A stretch of 64,000 nucleotides of DNA. It comes from Sphingomonas sp. So64.6b (lineage in GTDB: Bacteria; Pseudomonadota; Alphaproteobacteria; Sphingomonadales; Sphingomonadaceae). The notes beneath the pieces were generated by a model. That model was not told the DNA's origin. It made no database searches and saw nothing but the letters and a program-made list of their open reading frames with translations. Positions within the stretch are counted from its first letter, which is position 1, and every line of letters starts with the position of its first letter. Made by a program: the position numbers and the translations under genes. Location of the stretch: positions 2,604,001-2,668,000 of the forward strand of contig NZ_CP048817.1 in the NCBI RefSeq assembly GCF_014171475.1, given 5' to 3'. This document shows positions 1-8,063 of the stretch, piece by piece.

Positions 1-1086
1 CCCATGTCGAGCGGACTGGAGAATCTCGCGCTCATGCCGGTTCGTCTGTTCGGCCTTTCGGCGACTGACATGCAGGCGACCGAAATCGCGTTTATCGTCG
101 GTCTGGTCACGATCGGCGCAATGCTCGCCTGGGAAAAGTTCCGCCCCGCCGCGCTCCGGCTTGTCCCCGGCGCACTGGTCGGCGTTCTTGTGGCCACGCT
201 CACCGCGATCCTGTTTGGCCTCGGCGTCAACCGGGTCGATGTGCCCGCCTCGATCTTCGCTGCGGTCGATGTGCCCGGCGCTGGTTTCTTCTCGATCCTC
301 GGTAGCCCGGCGATCATCGCCACCGCCCTCGCCATCGCCTTCATCGCCAGCGCCGAGACATTGCTGTCGGCGGCGGCGGTCGATCGCATGCATGACGGCG
401 TACGCACCGATTACGACAAGGAATTGCGTGCACAGGGCATCGGCAATCTGCTGTGCGGCTTTGCCGGCGCTCTGCCGATGACCGGGGTGATCGTGCGCAG
501 TTCCGCCAACGTCCAGGCCGGCGCGACGACGCGGCTGTCGACGATCCTGCATGGCGCATGGATCCTGGGTTTTGTCGCGTTGCTCCCCTGGCTGTTGCGC
601 GAGATCCCGATGGCGGCGCTTGGCGGCATCCTGGTCGTCACCGGCTGGCGTCTGGTCAGCCTCAGCCATGTCCGCCATTTGTTCAAATCCTATGGCATAC
701 TGCCGGCGTTGATCTGGGCAGCGACCTTCGTGATGGTCGTGGCGACCGATCTGCTTACCGGCGTGCTCGTCGGTTTGGCATTGTCGCTGGTCGAATTGGT
801 ACCCCATGGGCGTCGCCTGCGCCTGCGTGTGGACGAAGCGCATGATGACACGACCAGCCGGATCAGCCTCGACGGTGCCGCGACCTTCGTCGCATTGCCA
901 AAGCTGAGCCGCGTGCTCGACGCGCTGCCGCATGATCGTCCGCTGCTCCTGAACCTCGGCAAGCTCGACGCGATCGACCACACCATGGCGGAGATGCTGA
1001 GCGACTGGCTGCAGCGGCGGCGCGATCGCGGCATGGCGATCGAACTGGAAGGTGGCTCGGGCGCGCTGCGCGCAAAGCTCGCCTGA
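1..1086 (+). CDS. SulP-family inorganic anion transporter with STAS domain (5' truncated by window)
   Basis: C-terminal part of a SulP (SLC26-like) secondary transporter, which moves sulfate, bicarbonate or related anions across the inner membrane. Visible are several hydrophobic helices, the stretch around ASAETLLSAAAVDRMHDG and ELRAQGIGNLLCGFAGALPMTG typical of the transporter core, and a C-terminal STAS-like domain (about residues 275-360, LLLNLGKLDAIDHTMAEML). About 360 residues are present, while full SulP proteins run near 500, and the frame is open to position 1. The ATG at position 4 is therefore probably internal. The substrate cannot be told from this fragment. Confidence 0.85.
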   Translation, partial: PMSSGLENLALMPVRLFGLSATDMQATEIAFIVGLVTIGAMLAWEKFRPAALRLVPGALVGVLVATLTAILFGLGVNRVDVPASIFAAVDVPGAGFFSILGSPAIIATALAIAFIASAETLLSAAAVDRMHDGVRTDYDKELRAQGIGNLLCGFAGALPMTGVIVRSSANVQAGATTRLSTILHGAWILGFVALLPWLLREIPMAALGGILVVTGWRLVSLSHVRHLFKSYGILPALIWAATFVMVVATDLLTGVLVGLALSLVELVPHGRRLRLRVDEAHDDTTSRISLDGAATFVALPKLSRVLDALPHDRPLLLNLGKLDAIDHTMAEMLSDWLQRRRDRGMAIELEGGSGALRAKLA

Positions 1087-1173
1087 GCGGTCGACGGACA
1101 TGTTTTGTCACGATCGGGATGCATCCGGGAAATAGCCGGTCAGTAGAAAAAAGGTCCCGAAAGCCAAGCCGCA

Positions 1174-1205
1174 CCACCCCATCCTCCCCCAAAGGAGGGG
1201 GCGAG
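1174..1205. repeat. GC-rich palindromic extragenic repeat (CCTCCCCC/GGGGGAGG type)
   Basis: A short palindrome CCTCCCCC-aaa-GGAGGGGG preceded by ACCACCCCAT lies between the SulP gene and the porin gene. It resembles the longer CCCTCCCTT-type elements at 59376-59518 and 28321-28340. It may act as a terminator for the SulP gene, but there is no U-tract. Confidence 0.5.
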
Positions 1206-1263
1206 ATGCAGCAGCTGGCGGGCGCAGGAGGGATATTCACGCCTTTAAGAAGGGGAATATTCC

Positions 1264-2097
1264 ATGATCAATCGTATCCTTGCCGCGGCGGCGCTGACCG
1301 TCGCGGCCCCTGCCTTCGCGCAGGAAGAGGCACCACCCAAAGCGGTTACCGTCACCGGTAGCGTCGGCCTTGTCTCCGACTATCGCTTTCGCGGCGTGTC
1401 GCAGACCGACAAGGAAATGGCGCTGCAGGGCGGCGCCACCGTCACGCACAAAAGCGGCCTTTATGCCGGCGTATGGGGTTCCAACCTTGCTGGCTGGGGC
1501 ACTTTCGGCGGCGCCAATATGGAGCTCGACATTTACGGCGGTTACAAACTGCCGGTCGGTGGCGGCACGCTTGATGTCGGGTTGACCTGGTACATGTATC
1601 CGGGCGGTTTCTCGAACACCGACTTCGCCGAGCCTTATGTGAAACTGTCCGGCACGGTCGGGCCGGTCACCTTGCTCGCCGGCGTCGCCTATGCGCCCTC
1701 ACAGGAAGCGCTGGGTCGCTGGTTCTATAGCGGTGCGGACAGCGCGCTCGGCGTACCCAATGCGCCGGGCGACAAGGAAGATAATCTCTATGTCTGGGCC
1801 GACGCCAGCGCCGGAATCCCCAAAACGCCAGTGACGCTGAAAGCGCATCTCGGTTATTCGGACGGCAATGCCGGCCTGGGCCCGAACGGCACCAGCCTCG
1901 CCCCGACCGGCAAATATTGGGACTGGATGGTCGGCACCGACGTAGTGGTCGGCCCGGTGACGCTGGGCGTTGCTTATGTCGATACCGATATCGGCCGCGC
2001 GGAATCCGCCTATCTGCTGCCGAACTTCTCTTCGACCAAGGATGGGTCGCAGATTGCCGGTGCGCAGGTCGTGTTCTCGGCGACTGCCGCATTCTGA
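1264..2097 (+). CDS. TorF-family putative porin (TIGR02001, Gcw_chp type)
   Basis: Exported outer-membrane beta-barrel protein of 277 residues. A signal peptide (MINRILAAAALTVAAPAFA, cleavage before QEE) is followed by the family hallmark VTGSVGLVSDYRFRGVSQTDKEMALQ and a run of amphipathic strands ending in an aromatic residue (FSATAAF), as expected for barrel assembly. An AAGAAGGGG ribosome site stands about 8 nt before the ATG. The family is annotated as a putative porin and its solute is unknown. It stands alone between two unrelated genes. Confidence 0.85.
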   Translation: MINRILAAAALTVAAPAFAQEEAPPKAVTVTGSVGLVSDYRFRGVSQTDKEMALQGGATVTHKSGLYAGVWGSNLAGWGTFGGANMELDIYGGYKLPVGGGTLDVGLTWYMYPGGFSNTDFAEPYVKLSGTVGPVTLLAGVAYAPSQEALGRWFYSGADSALGVPNAPGDKEDNLYVWADASAGIPKTPVTLKAHLGYSDGNAGLGPNGTSLAPTGKYWDWMVGTDVVVGPVTLGVAYVDTDIGRAESAYLLPNFSSTKDGSQIAGAQVVFSATAAF

Positions 2098-2213
2098 CTG
2101 CAGACGGCGCCGGCCTGCATGGGTCGGCGCCGCTAATCGACCCATGACGACAAGAAATACTTGGCGACCGCGATTTCGACCATAGATGGGATATCGCCAC
2201 ACGGGAGATATCG

Positions 2214-2684
2214 ATGTCGAAACAGCATCCGTTCGAATCCAGGATCATCTGGACCGGCAACCGCGGCGACGGCACGAAGAGCTATCGCGGTTATGACCGC
2301 AACTGGGAAATCCGCACACCGGGCAAACCGGTGATCGCTTGTTCTAACGACCCGTTGCTCGGCGGGGACCCGGCCCTGCCCAACCCCGAGGATCTGCTCC
2401 TCTCCGCCTTATCGGCATGCCATATGCTCTGGTACCTGCACCTCGCCAGTCAGGCGGGGATCGTCGTCACCAGCTATGAGGACGATCCGATCGGCATCGG
2501 GGAATCGAGCCCGAACGGTGCAGGCCGATATGTCAGCGCCACGCTGCGCCCGACCATCCGCGTCAAAGCCGGGGCGGACCTGCAGCGTGCCGATTCCATC
2601 CACGAGGAAATCCACGCCTATTGCTTCATCGCGCGATCGGTGAATTTCCCGGTCGCATATGATGCGACCTATCACGAGGATTGA
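2214..2684 (+). CDS. OsmC family protein (peroxide-reducing type)
   Basis: A 156-residue OsmC/Ohr-superfamily protein. The two conserved redox cysteines are visible at Cys69 (SALSACHMLW) and Cys137 (HAYCFIARSVNFPV), and the LSNPEDLLLSALSACH-like signature is intact. Such proteins reduce organic hydroperoxides using low-molecular-weight or lipoylated thiols. The N-terminus (RIIWTGNRGDGTKSYRGYDR) matches the YhfA/OsmC-like subgroup rather than Ohr. A GGAGATATCG stretch precedes the ATG. It is monocistronic, and the next gene is convergent. Confidence 0.88.
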   Translation: MSKQHPFESRIIWTGNRGDGTKSYRGYDRNWEIRTPGKPVIACSNDPLLGGDPALPNPEDLLLSALSACHMLWYLHLASQAGIVVTSYEDDPIGIGESSPNGAGRYVSATLRPTIRVKAGADLQRADSIHEEIHAYCFIARSVNFPVAYDATYHED

Positions 2685-2710
2685 TTGCCCTGCGATCAGC
2701 CCGCGAAAGG

Positions 2711-3325
2711 CTAATTTCGGGCGACCATAGTCAGGATCGTTTCGAAGAGTTCCTCTTGCGCATCGCCGGCGCTGATCTCGCCGGTCGCGGCAGCATGTGA
2801 CAGGGCTTCCGCGGCACCCAGCATCGCCCATAGGCCGGGCGATGCAATGGTGCCGGTCGTCGCAAAAGGTGCGAGGACAGTCCGGCATTTTTCGATGAAC
2901 ACGATCTCATAGTCGCGCTTGATCTTTTCGAGCTCGGGCGAGCCGGCCAGCGCCGCGATCACCCCCGGTATCTCGCGGCCCTGCAAGAGCACGCAATCGA
3001 CATAGGATGAGGCGATCACCGTCGCACGCCCTGCAAGCGTCGGCTCGCTCTCGCGAAGTGCCGCATCCATCAACGCGGCCTGACGCTCGTCGAAATCCCG
3101 ATAGAGCGCCACCAGCAGCGCGGACCGTATGCCAAAATGATCATAGACGACCGGTTTCGTGACGCCCGCCCGTTCCGCAAGACGCCCGAGCGTCAGTGCT
3201 TCGGTACCTTCGTCGCTGACCAGCTGCCATGCGACATCCAGCAGCTGGCGATACCGGTCGCCCCTGGCCAGGCGGCGACGGGGCTGCGGATCAATACTCT
3301 CTTCAACCGGCACAACGCTTGACAT
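2711..3325 (-). CDS. TetR/AcrR family transcriptional regulator
   Basis: A 204-residue regulator. The N-terminal TetR helix-turn-helix is clear (RYRQLLDVAWQLVSDEGTEALTLGRLAERAGVTKPVVYDHFGIRSALL), followed by a helical ligand domain. I start it at the ATG at 3325 (MSSVVPVEES). An in-frame ATG further upstream would translate through the palindrome at 3329-3361 and is unlikely. It is divergent from the quinone-reductase-like gene at 3405 and probably represses both promoters from that palindrome. The inducer is unknown, though the neighbour suggests an electrophile or quinone. Confidence 0.88.
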   Translation of the reverse strand: MSSVVPVEESIDPQPRRRLARGDRYRQLLDVAWQLVSDEGTEALTLGRLAERAGVTKPVVYDHFGIRSALLVALYRDFDERQAALMDAALRESEPTLAGRATVIASSYVDCVLLQGREIPGVIAALAGSPELEKIKRDYEIVFIEKCRTVLAPFATTGTIASPGLWAMLGAAEALSHAAATGEISAGDAQEELFETILTMVARN

Positions 3326-3328
3326 GCT

Positions 3329-3361
3329 TATATACCAAAGGTAACTTACCATAAGTATATA
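3329..3361. promoter_or_regulatory. Palindromic operator in the TetR/oxidoreductase divergent promoter
   Basis: An imperfect 33-bp palindrome centred on 3345, with core GGTAA-C-TTACC (3340-3350) and outer arms TATATAC...GTATATA. It begins 4 nt upstream of the TetR start codon. Position and symmetry fit the binding site of the adjacent TetR regulator. Confidence 0.7.
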
Positions 3362-3404
3362 GCCGGTTCGATCAGACCGCAATCGGTCAGCAGGAGTTTA
3401 CGCC

Positions 3405-4016
3405 ATGCATGCGCTTATCGCCGTCGCGCATCCCGAACCCGGATCGCTGAGCCACAGCATCGCCGAGCAGATCGCGCTGGGCGTGTCCGAGTCCGCCAGC
3501 GTCGAAATCGCAGACCTCGCGGCCGAAGGCTTCGACCCACGTTTTACCGCCGCCGACCTGGCCGTCCATCGGCGGCGAGCGCCGCCTCCGGCCGACGTCG
3601 CTGCGGAACAGGCACGGATCGATCGCGCCGACGCGCTTGTGCTGGTCTATCCGGTCTATTGGTGGTCGATGCCCGCCCTGCTCAAAGGCTGGATCGATCG
3701 CGTGTTCGCCAATGGCTGGGCGTTCGATTTCAGTCCCGATGCCGGGCTGGAGAAGCAGCTTCGCCACTTGCGGGTACATCTTGTCGCGGTCGCCGGCGCC
3801 GATGCGTCGACCTATGCGCGGCACGGCTATTTGGGCGCCATGAAGACGCAGATCGACCATGGCATCTTCGATTACTGCGGCGCCCGCGTCCTCACGTCCC
3901 AATTGTTGCTCGATTCGGAAACACAGGACCCGGCCTCCCATCTGAGTGCCGCTCGCGCGATCGGCCGCACCCTCGTCGCCGCCCCCTGCCGATGCGACGA
4001 CAAAGCGGCAGGCTGA
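3405..4016 (+). CDS. Flavodoxin-fold NAD(P)H:quinone oxidoreductase family protein
   Basis: A 203-residue protein of the NQO1/KefF/MdaB flavodoxin-like family. It opens with MHALIAVAHPEPGSLSHSIAEQI (FMN/FAD phosphate loop) and carries LVLVYPVYWWSMPALLKGWIDRVFANGWAF, the conserved flavin and active-site block, near residues 78-108. Such enzymes perform two-electron reduction of quinones using NAD(P)H. It is divergent from a TetR regulator across a palindromic operator, a common arrangement for quinone-sensing control. The last 15 or so residues look unstructured. Confidence 0.85.
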   Translation: MHALIAVAHPEPGSLSHSIAEQIALGVSESASVEIADLAAEGFDPRFTAADLAVHRRRAPPPADVAAEQARIDRADALVLVYPVYWWSMPALLKGWIDRVFANGWAFDFSPDAGLEKQLRHLRVHLVAVAGADASTYARHGYLGAMKTQIDHGIFDYCGARVLTSQLLLDSETQDPASHLSAARAIGRTLVAAPCRCDDKAAG

Positions 4017-4155
4017 GAGGCTGATCCGAAATTAAGTTGGGCAGCATCAACGTGTAGCTTGAGGCTGCGCCTGTCATTAATTCATGGGTTTCGCGAAAAA
4101 AAGTGGCCTGATACCACCGGCGCCCCATACCCGAGCCGGGGCTGGCGTTGCATGC

Positions 4156-4256
4156 GATTTGACCGACGACGAATGGGCGGTTCTGGAGGCGTTCTTCCGC
4201 CGCCTTCGCCTGTCGGCCGCCCGCGCAAATGGACGATGCGCCGGATTCGTGATCCA
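4156..4256 (+). pseudogene. IS5-family transposase OrfA remnant (frameshifted)
   Basis: One frame encodes CDLTDDEWAVLEAFF. After a -1 shift at about 4197 a second frame continues PPPSPVGRPRKWTMRRI. Together these make the start of an IS5/IS427-type transposase N-terminus (the usual order is LTDxEWxxLxP...RGRPRxxxxR). Nothing else of the element survives downstream, so this is a decayed fragment. Confidence 0.7.
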
Positions 4257-4302
4257 AAACCATCCGCACCGCGCGCTCGCAGACATCGGGCGCATACTTG
4301 TT
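4234..4302 (-). pseudogene. IS3-family transposase OrfA remnant
   Basis: On the minus strand a short stretch reads NKYAPDVCERAVRMVLDHE, matching the conserved start of IS3-family OrfA (RYxPEVRERAVRMVLEHQ). Its frame runs on into unrelated sequence. It abuts and slightly overlaps the IS5 scrap on the other strand, suggesting nested or sequential insertions followed by deletion. Confidence 0.65.
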
Positions 4303-4429
4303 GCCTTGCCTATCATCGCTCCATCGTTTCAGGAGTTGGAGCCTAGACAAGCTCGGCGCGGTTCAGATCATCACTCAACCCGTTCGTACTTGTTGCTAAT
4401 GCTCCCAGTCACGCCAGCTGATCTGACGG

Positions 4430-5305
4430 TCAAGGGAGTGACCCGGTCGCCAAGCGAGCACGAGAGCGGTGGACACTGACGCGCGCGTGGAGACGGGGAC
4501 CGATGTCTTCCGCTGCGTGCTCTATAATGACCTTCGCGCCGGTCTCTCGGACGATTGTTTCGATCCGGTCCATCGATGCGAGGGTATCCGCTCTGCTGAC
4601 GTTGAACACCGGCAGACGCCGGTGACGCCGGTTCGCGTGGGTGTGAAATAGATCGCCCGAAATGAGCAGCGGACCGCCATGAGCGGGCCGGACGAGAAGT
4701 ACCTGATGGCCGGGTGTATGTCCGGGAGCGAAGAGGATGCGCACGGATCCATCGCCAAATACGTCGTAATCCCCATCGATCAGGCGGGTTTGCCCCGTCG
4801 GCCGCGCCGCGATGAGGCGAGGATCGACGCGCCCTGGTGTCGGCGTGCCGTTGATCCACTGGAGCTCACGGGTATTGACCAGCCAGATGGCTGACTTGAG
4901 CCGATTAGCGTTACCCAGATGGTCGGCGTGGCCATGCGAGAAAGCGAAGAAGTCGATGTCGTCATACCTCAGGCCGAGATCGGCTAGCTGAACCTTGAGG
5001 GTGTGGCGCACGACCGCACGGTAGTTCGCGCGCTGCACTCCGGCAGGCGCCTCGGCGACTTCGTCGCCAAGCCCGGCCTCCCACAGCAGGTTTCCATTCG
5101 GATGACGTATAAGGAAGCAGGACGCCTGCAACACGCCGGGTCGACCGTCATATTCGCCGGTGTCGGAGAAGGGCCCAAGGTCAGTGAAGTGCAACTGTCC
5201 GCAATCGAACGTCACAACCTCCACCTGCGGCTTTGTAGGAGTTGAGGTCGGATCCGCTGATACAAGCGCAAGCGCAGCAGACAGCAGTGAGGCAACGATT
5301 GACAT
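4430..5305 (-). CDS. Secreted metallo-beta-lactamase-fold hydrolase (AHL-lactonase-like)
   Basis: A 291-residue MBL-fold hydrolase with a signal peptide (MSIVASLLSAALALVSA). Metal ligands are visible: H124, H126, D128 and H129 in SHGHADH, H196 or H200 in GHTPGH, D218 in ISGDLFH and H263 in IEHAAEDI. The layout resembles the AttM/AiiB quorum-quenching lactonase group, but the substrate is not proven. The start at 5305 gives the signal peptide, and the frame extends further upstream without a better start. The C-terminal 25 or so residues after HAAEDI (rich in Arg, Ala and Leu) do not resemble the family end and lie next to IS scraps, so the 3' end may have been replaced. Confidence 0.82.
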   Translation of the reverse strand: MSIVASLLSAALALVSADPTSTPTKPQVEVVTFDCGQLHFTDLGPFSDTGEYDGRPGVLQASCFLIRHPNGNLLWEAGLGDEVAEAPAGVQRANYRAVVRHTLKVQLADLGLRYDDIDFFAFSHGHADHLGNANRLKSAIWLVNTRELQWINGTPTPGRVDPRLIAARPTGQTRLIDGDYDVFGDGSVRILFAPGHTPGHQVLLVRPAHGGPLLISGDLFHTHANRRHRRLPVFNVSRADTLASMDRIETIVRETGAKVIIEHAAEDIGPRLHARVSVHRSRARLATGSLP

Positions 5306-5361
5306 GGAAGGGAGTCCCGTTCGTGAGGAAAGGAGGTGCGGCGGCCAGCGGCGTGGGGGAC

Positions 5362-5790
5362 TCAAGCCAGCCCTTGCGCTGCGATCAACTCGTGACGTGC
5401 CAGGATGTAGCGCTCTTCCTGAGTACGTCCGCCGAACCCATAGCTGTCCGCGTACACCTCTTCGACGTAGACATAGCTCTCGTCGTGCAGGTCGCCGAGG
5501 CAATCCGCCATCCGCTTGAACACGGCCGCGACGAAAAGTGCTTTTTCGTCCTTCGTGTTCGTTCCCTGGACCACCTTGATGCTGAGCCAAAAGCTGCTTT
5601 TGCCAAGCGTCTCGAGCGACTGCCCTGCGACATACCACGCGTTTGCCGGCACCCGCTCGACCACAACGGCGGTCAGACTAGGGTTTTTCTTCAGCAAGCT
5701 TGAGGAAAGCTCGGCGACTTCCGACGCGATAGCTGCCTCAAAATCGCCCGTGTGACGTGGCGTCGCGAATTTCACGGTGATAATCGGCAT
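5362..5790 (-). CDS. Tautomerase family protein (4-oxalocrotonate tautomerase-like)
   Basis: A 142-residue member of the tautomerase superfamily. Starting at 5790 gives MPIITVKFATPRHTG, placing Pro at position 2 so that Met removal exposes the catalytic N-terminal proline. That decides the start over a longer upstream ATG. It is about twice the length of a classical 4-OT subunit, as in fused tautomerases. The second half contains ALFVAAVFKRMADCLGDLHDESYVYVEEVYADSYGFGGRTQEER. It lies 56 bp upstream of the MBL-fold hydrolase on the same strand, suggesting a two-gene operon controlled by the divergent LysR. Confidence 0.8.
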   Translation of the reverse strand: MPIITVKFATPRHTGDFEAAIASEVAELSSSLLKKNPSLTAVVVERVPANAWYVAGQSLETLGKSSFWLSIKVVQGTNTKDEKALFVAAVFKRMADCLGDLHDESYVYVEEVYADSYGFGGRTQEERYILARHELIAAQGLA

Positions 5791-5887
5791 GATGAGGGCT
5801 CCAGATGCTGTGCAGGTCCTACCTAGGTATCTCCGCAGGATCACAGTAGAGGATCGGAGACGTCAGTATGATCACGGATGGTGATAG

Positions 5888-6718
5888 ATGAAGAACCTCG
5901 ACCTCGCCCAGCTTCGGGCTTTTGCAACGATCGTTGATCTCCGTGGATTCACCGCGGCCGCTGAGGCCCTGGGTACGACCCAGTCGGCGATCAGCATGCG
6001 CGTGAATCGTCTTGAGGCTGTTGTGGGGGCACGTCTCCTCGTTCGTACGTCGCGATCGGTGGGCCTGACGGCGGCTGGGCAAGCTCTGTTGCCGCATGCA
6101 AGGGGCCTCGTTACGATGAATGATGCCGCCGTTGCTGAACTTGCCGGGCCGCCGCCGCGGATGCGGGTTCGGCTCGCGGTAAGTGAGCACGCGGTGGGGC
6201 CGGCGCTTGGCCGGACGATGATGCGCCTTCGTTCGAGGTGGCCTGAACACCAGTTCGATGTGGAGATCGGGCTGTCTGCGGAAGTCCGTACGTCATTCGA
6301 TAGCGGTGAGGCCGACGCAGCGATTCTACGGCGCGATGCGCAAAGGCGGGATGGGGCCCCACTCTTCATGCAGACGCTGACCTGGCTTGCTGCCGACCCC
6401 GCGATCGCCGAGCAACGTCCTGTTCCCCTTGCCGTCGTGCGCGGCCCATGCGCCGTGCGGGCAGCGATGATTGATGCCCTGCAAGCCCGGTCGATTCAGT
6501 ACCGGATCTGTTTTCAGGCAAATTCATTGGCTGCGGTCATCACAGCGGTTCGCGAAAAGATTGGCGTCAGCGCGGTTGGCCATGCCGAGCAATATCCGGA
6601 CCTTCAGCCCGTCGCGCTACCCGCGTTGCCCACAGGCGAAGTGGTACTGTACGCGCGCTTGCCAGGCGAATTAAGACGCTCGCTCGAGCAAGTCTTTGGA
6701 GAGGCGCTGGAATTATGA
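5888..6718 (+). CDS. LysR-family transcriptional regulator
   Basis: A 276-residue LysR regulator. The N-terminal winged helix-turn-helix is clear (LAQLRAFATIVDLRGFTAAAEALGTTQSAISMRVNRLEAVVGARLLVRT) and is followed by a periplasmic-binding-type effector domain (about residues 90-270). It is divergently arranged with the tautomerase/MBL-hydrolase pair across about 100 bp, the classical LysR layout, so it probably activates that operon. The effector is unknown. Confidence 0.88.
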   Translation: MKNLDLAQLRAFATIVDLRGFTAAAEALGTTQSAISMRVNRLEAVVGARLLVRTSRSVGLTAAGQALLPHARGLVTMNDAAVAELAGPPPRMRVRLAVSEHAVGPALGRTMMRLRSRWPEHQFDVEIGLSAEVRTSFDSGEADAAILRRDAQRRDGAPLFMQTLTWLAADPAIAEQRPVPLAVVRGPCAVRAAMIDALQARSIQYRICFQANSLAAVITAVREKIGVSAVGHAEQYPDLQPVALPALPTGEVVLYARLPGELRRSLEQVFGEALEL

Positions 6719-6972
6719 AGGCCCGCGCCAGTGACCGTGAGCGCATGTTCGGAATGTGATGCTGTATCTGCGCACACACGATCAATCACCCTCAGCGCTT
6801 CGCAACGGCCCGTGCATGCGCGGATACCACAAAGGGCTTCGAGCAGGCCTTCGCCTCGGCCTCGACATGACTCGATCTCGCTTCGATCCGCCTCTTCCAC
6901 CCGACCTATCGCGTGGCACTCACATCAAACAGGATAATTTCGAACCAGACTCAGAACTCGCGGCGAAGAATT

Positions 6973-7962
6973 TCACACCGTCACGACGATCTTGCCAAAC
7001 TGCTCGTTCGATTCCAGGAACCGATGCGCCGCCACGATCTGCTCGAACGGGAAGGTCCGGGCAATCACCGGCTTGAGTGCACCCGATGTCAGGCCGTCAA
7101 GCACAAATGCCTTGGCCGCCTCCAACCGCACCGGATCGCCGACAACCTCGTGGATGAGATAACCGCGCAGGGTCAAGCTCTTGGTCAGCACGGCGAACAA
7201 TGGGAAGGGCGTCGGCTCGGGGCTCAGGGCGCCATATTCGATCAGGATGCCGCCGCGCGACATCGCGGCGGTCAGCGGTTCGAACGCGGGGCCGCCGACC
7301 GGATCGAATACGACGCGCACCCCATCCACGCCGGCAATTTCGGTCAGCCGCTCGCCCAGATCTTCTTCCGCCAAAGCCACGACATACGCAGCGCCGGCCT
7401 CAAGCAGCGCCTGCTTCTTGGCGGACGTCCGGGTGACCGCGATCGGCGTCGCGCCGACCATGTTGGCGATCTGGATCGCGGCAAGCCCGACGCTGCTGGA
7501 TGCTGCGGTGATAACGACGAAATCTCCGCGACGCAGCCCGGCGATATCGATCAACGCGCCATAGGCCGTGACATACTGCATCCAGACGGCGGCCGCCGCC
7601 TCCCAGCTCAGCGATGATGGATGCTTGACGACAAGGTGCGCTGGGAAAGTCGCCACTTCGCCATATGCAGGCCAGCGGACCATCGACGGCGGCGGCACGA
7701 CGCTGACGGCATCGCCCAGTGCGAACCCGTCCACGCCTTCGCCGATCGCCGCGACAACGCCCGCGGCCTCGAGCCCAAGACCCGACGGCAATGGCGCCGT
7801 CTCGATGTAATTGCCCGTTCGCAGCATCGCCTCGGCGCGGTTGAGGCCAAGGGCCTTGACGCGAATCTGGACCTCGCCCGGTGCGGGCGCTGGGACGTCT
7901 ACCTGTTCGATACGCAACACGTCGGGACCGCCAAGTTCATGAAAACGTACAACGCGTGCCAT
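6973..7962 (-). CDS. Zinc-independent MDR family NADPH:quinone oxidoreductase-like protein
   Basis: A 329-residue medium-chain dehydrogenase/reductase. The GroES-like N-terminal half (MARVVRFHELGGPDVLRIEQVDVPAPAPGEVQIRVKALGLNRAE) lacks the zinc cysteines of alcohol dehydrogenases. The Rossmann half carries ITAASSSVGLAAIQIANMVGATPIAVTRTSAKKQAL, a variant of the AxxGxxG nucleotide loop. It most resembles the quinone oxidoreductase/zeta-crystallin subgroup. The start at 7962 has a GGAG site 8 nt upstream. It is divergent from a LysR gene at 8064, its probable regulator. Confidence 0.87.
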   Translation of the reverse strand: MARVVRFHELGGPDVLRIEQVDVPAPAPGEVQIRVKALGLNRAEAMLRTGNYIETAPLPSGLGLEAAGVVAAIGEGVDGFALGDAVSVVPPPSMVRWPAYGEVATFPAHLVVKHPSSLSWEAAAAVWMQYVTAYGALIDIAGLRRGDFVVITAASSSVGLAAIQIANMVGATPIAVTRTSAKKQALLEAGAAYVVALAEEDLGERLTEIAGVDGVRVVFDPVGGPAFEPLTAAMSRGGILIEYGALSPEPTPFPLFAVLTKSLTLRGYLIHEVVGDPVRLEAAKAFVLDGLTSGALKPVIARTFPFEQIVAAHRFLESNEQFGKIVVTV

Positions 7963-8063
7963 TAGCAAACTCCAAATCAAATGAGCTGAATGACCTATGA
8001 CAATCGCGATAATGCCGATAAATGGCAGATCGAGAACAACAGTAGAAACCACAGGTATTTAAT

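Noticed and set aside
3325..3382. Longer N-terminus for the TetR regulator
   Set aside because: It would translate the palindromic operator (MVSYLWYISM), and the TetR domain needs none of it.
6913..7617. 234-residue open frame opposite the MDR oxidoreductase
   Set aside because: It is antisense to a clear dehydrogenase, with shadow-like composition.
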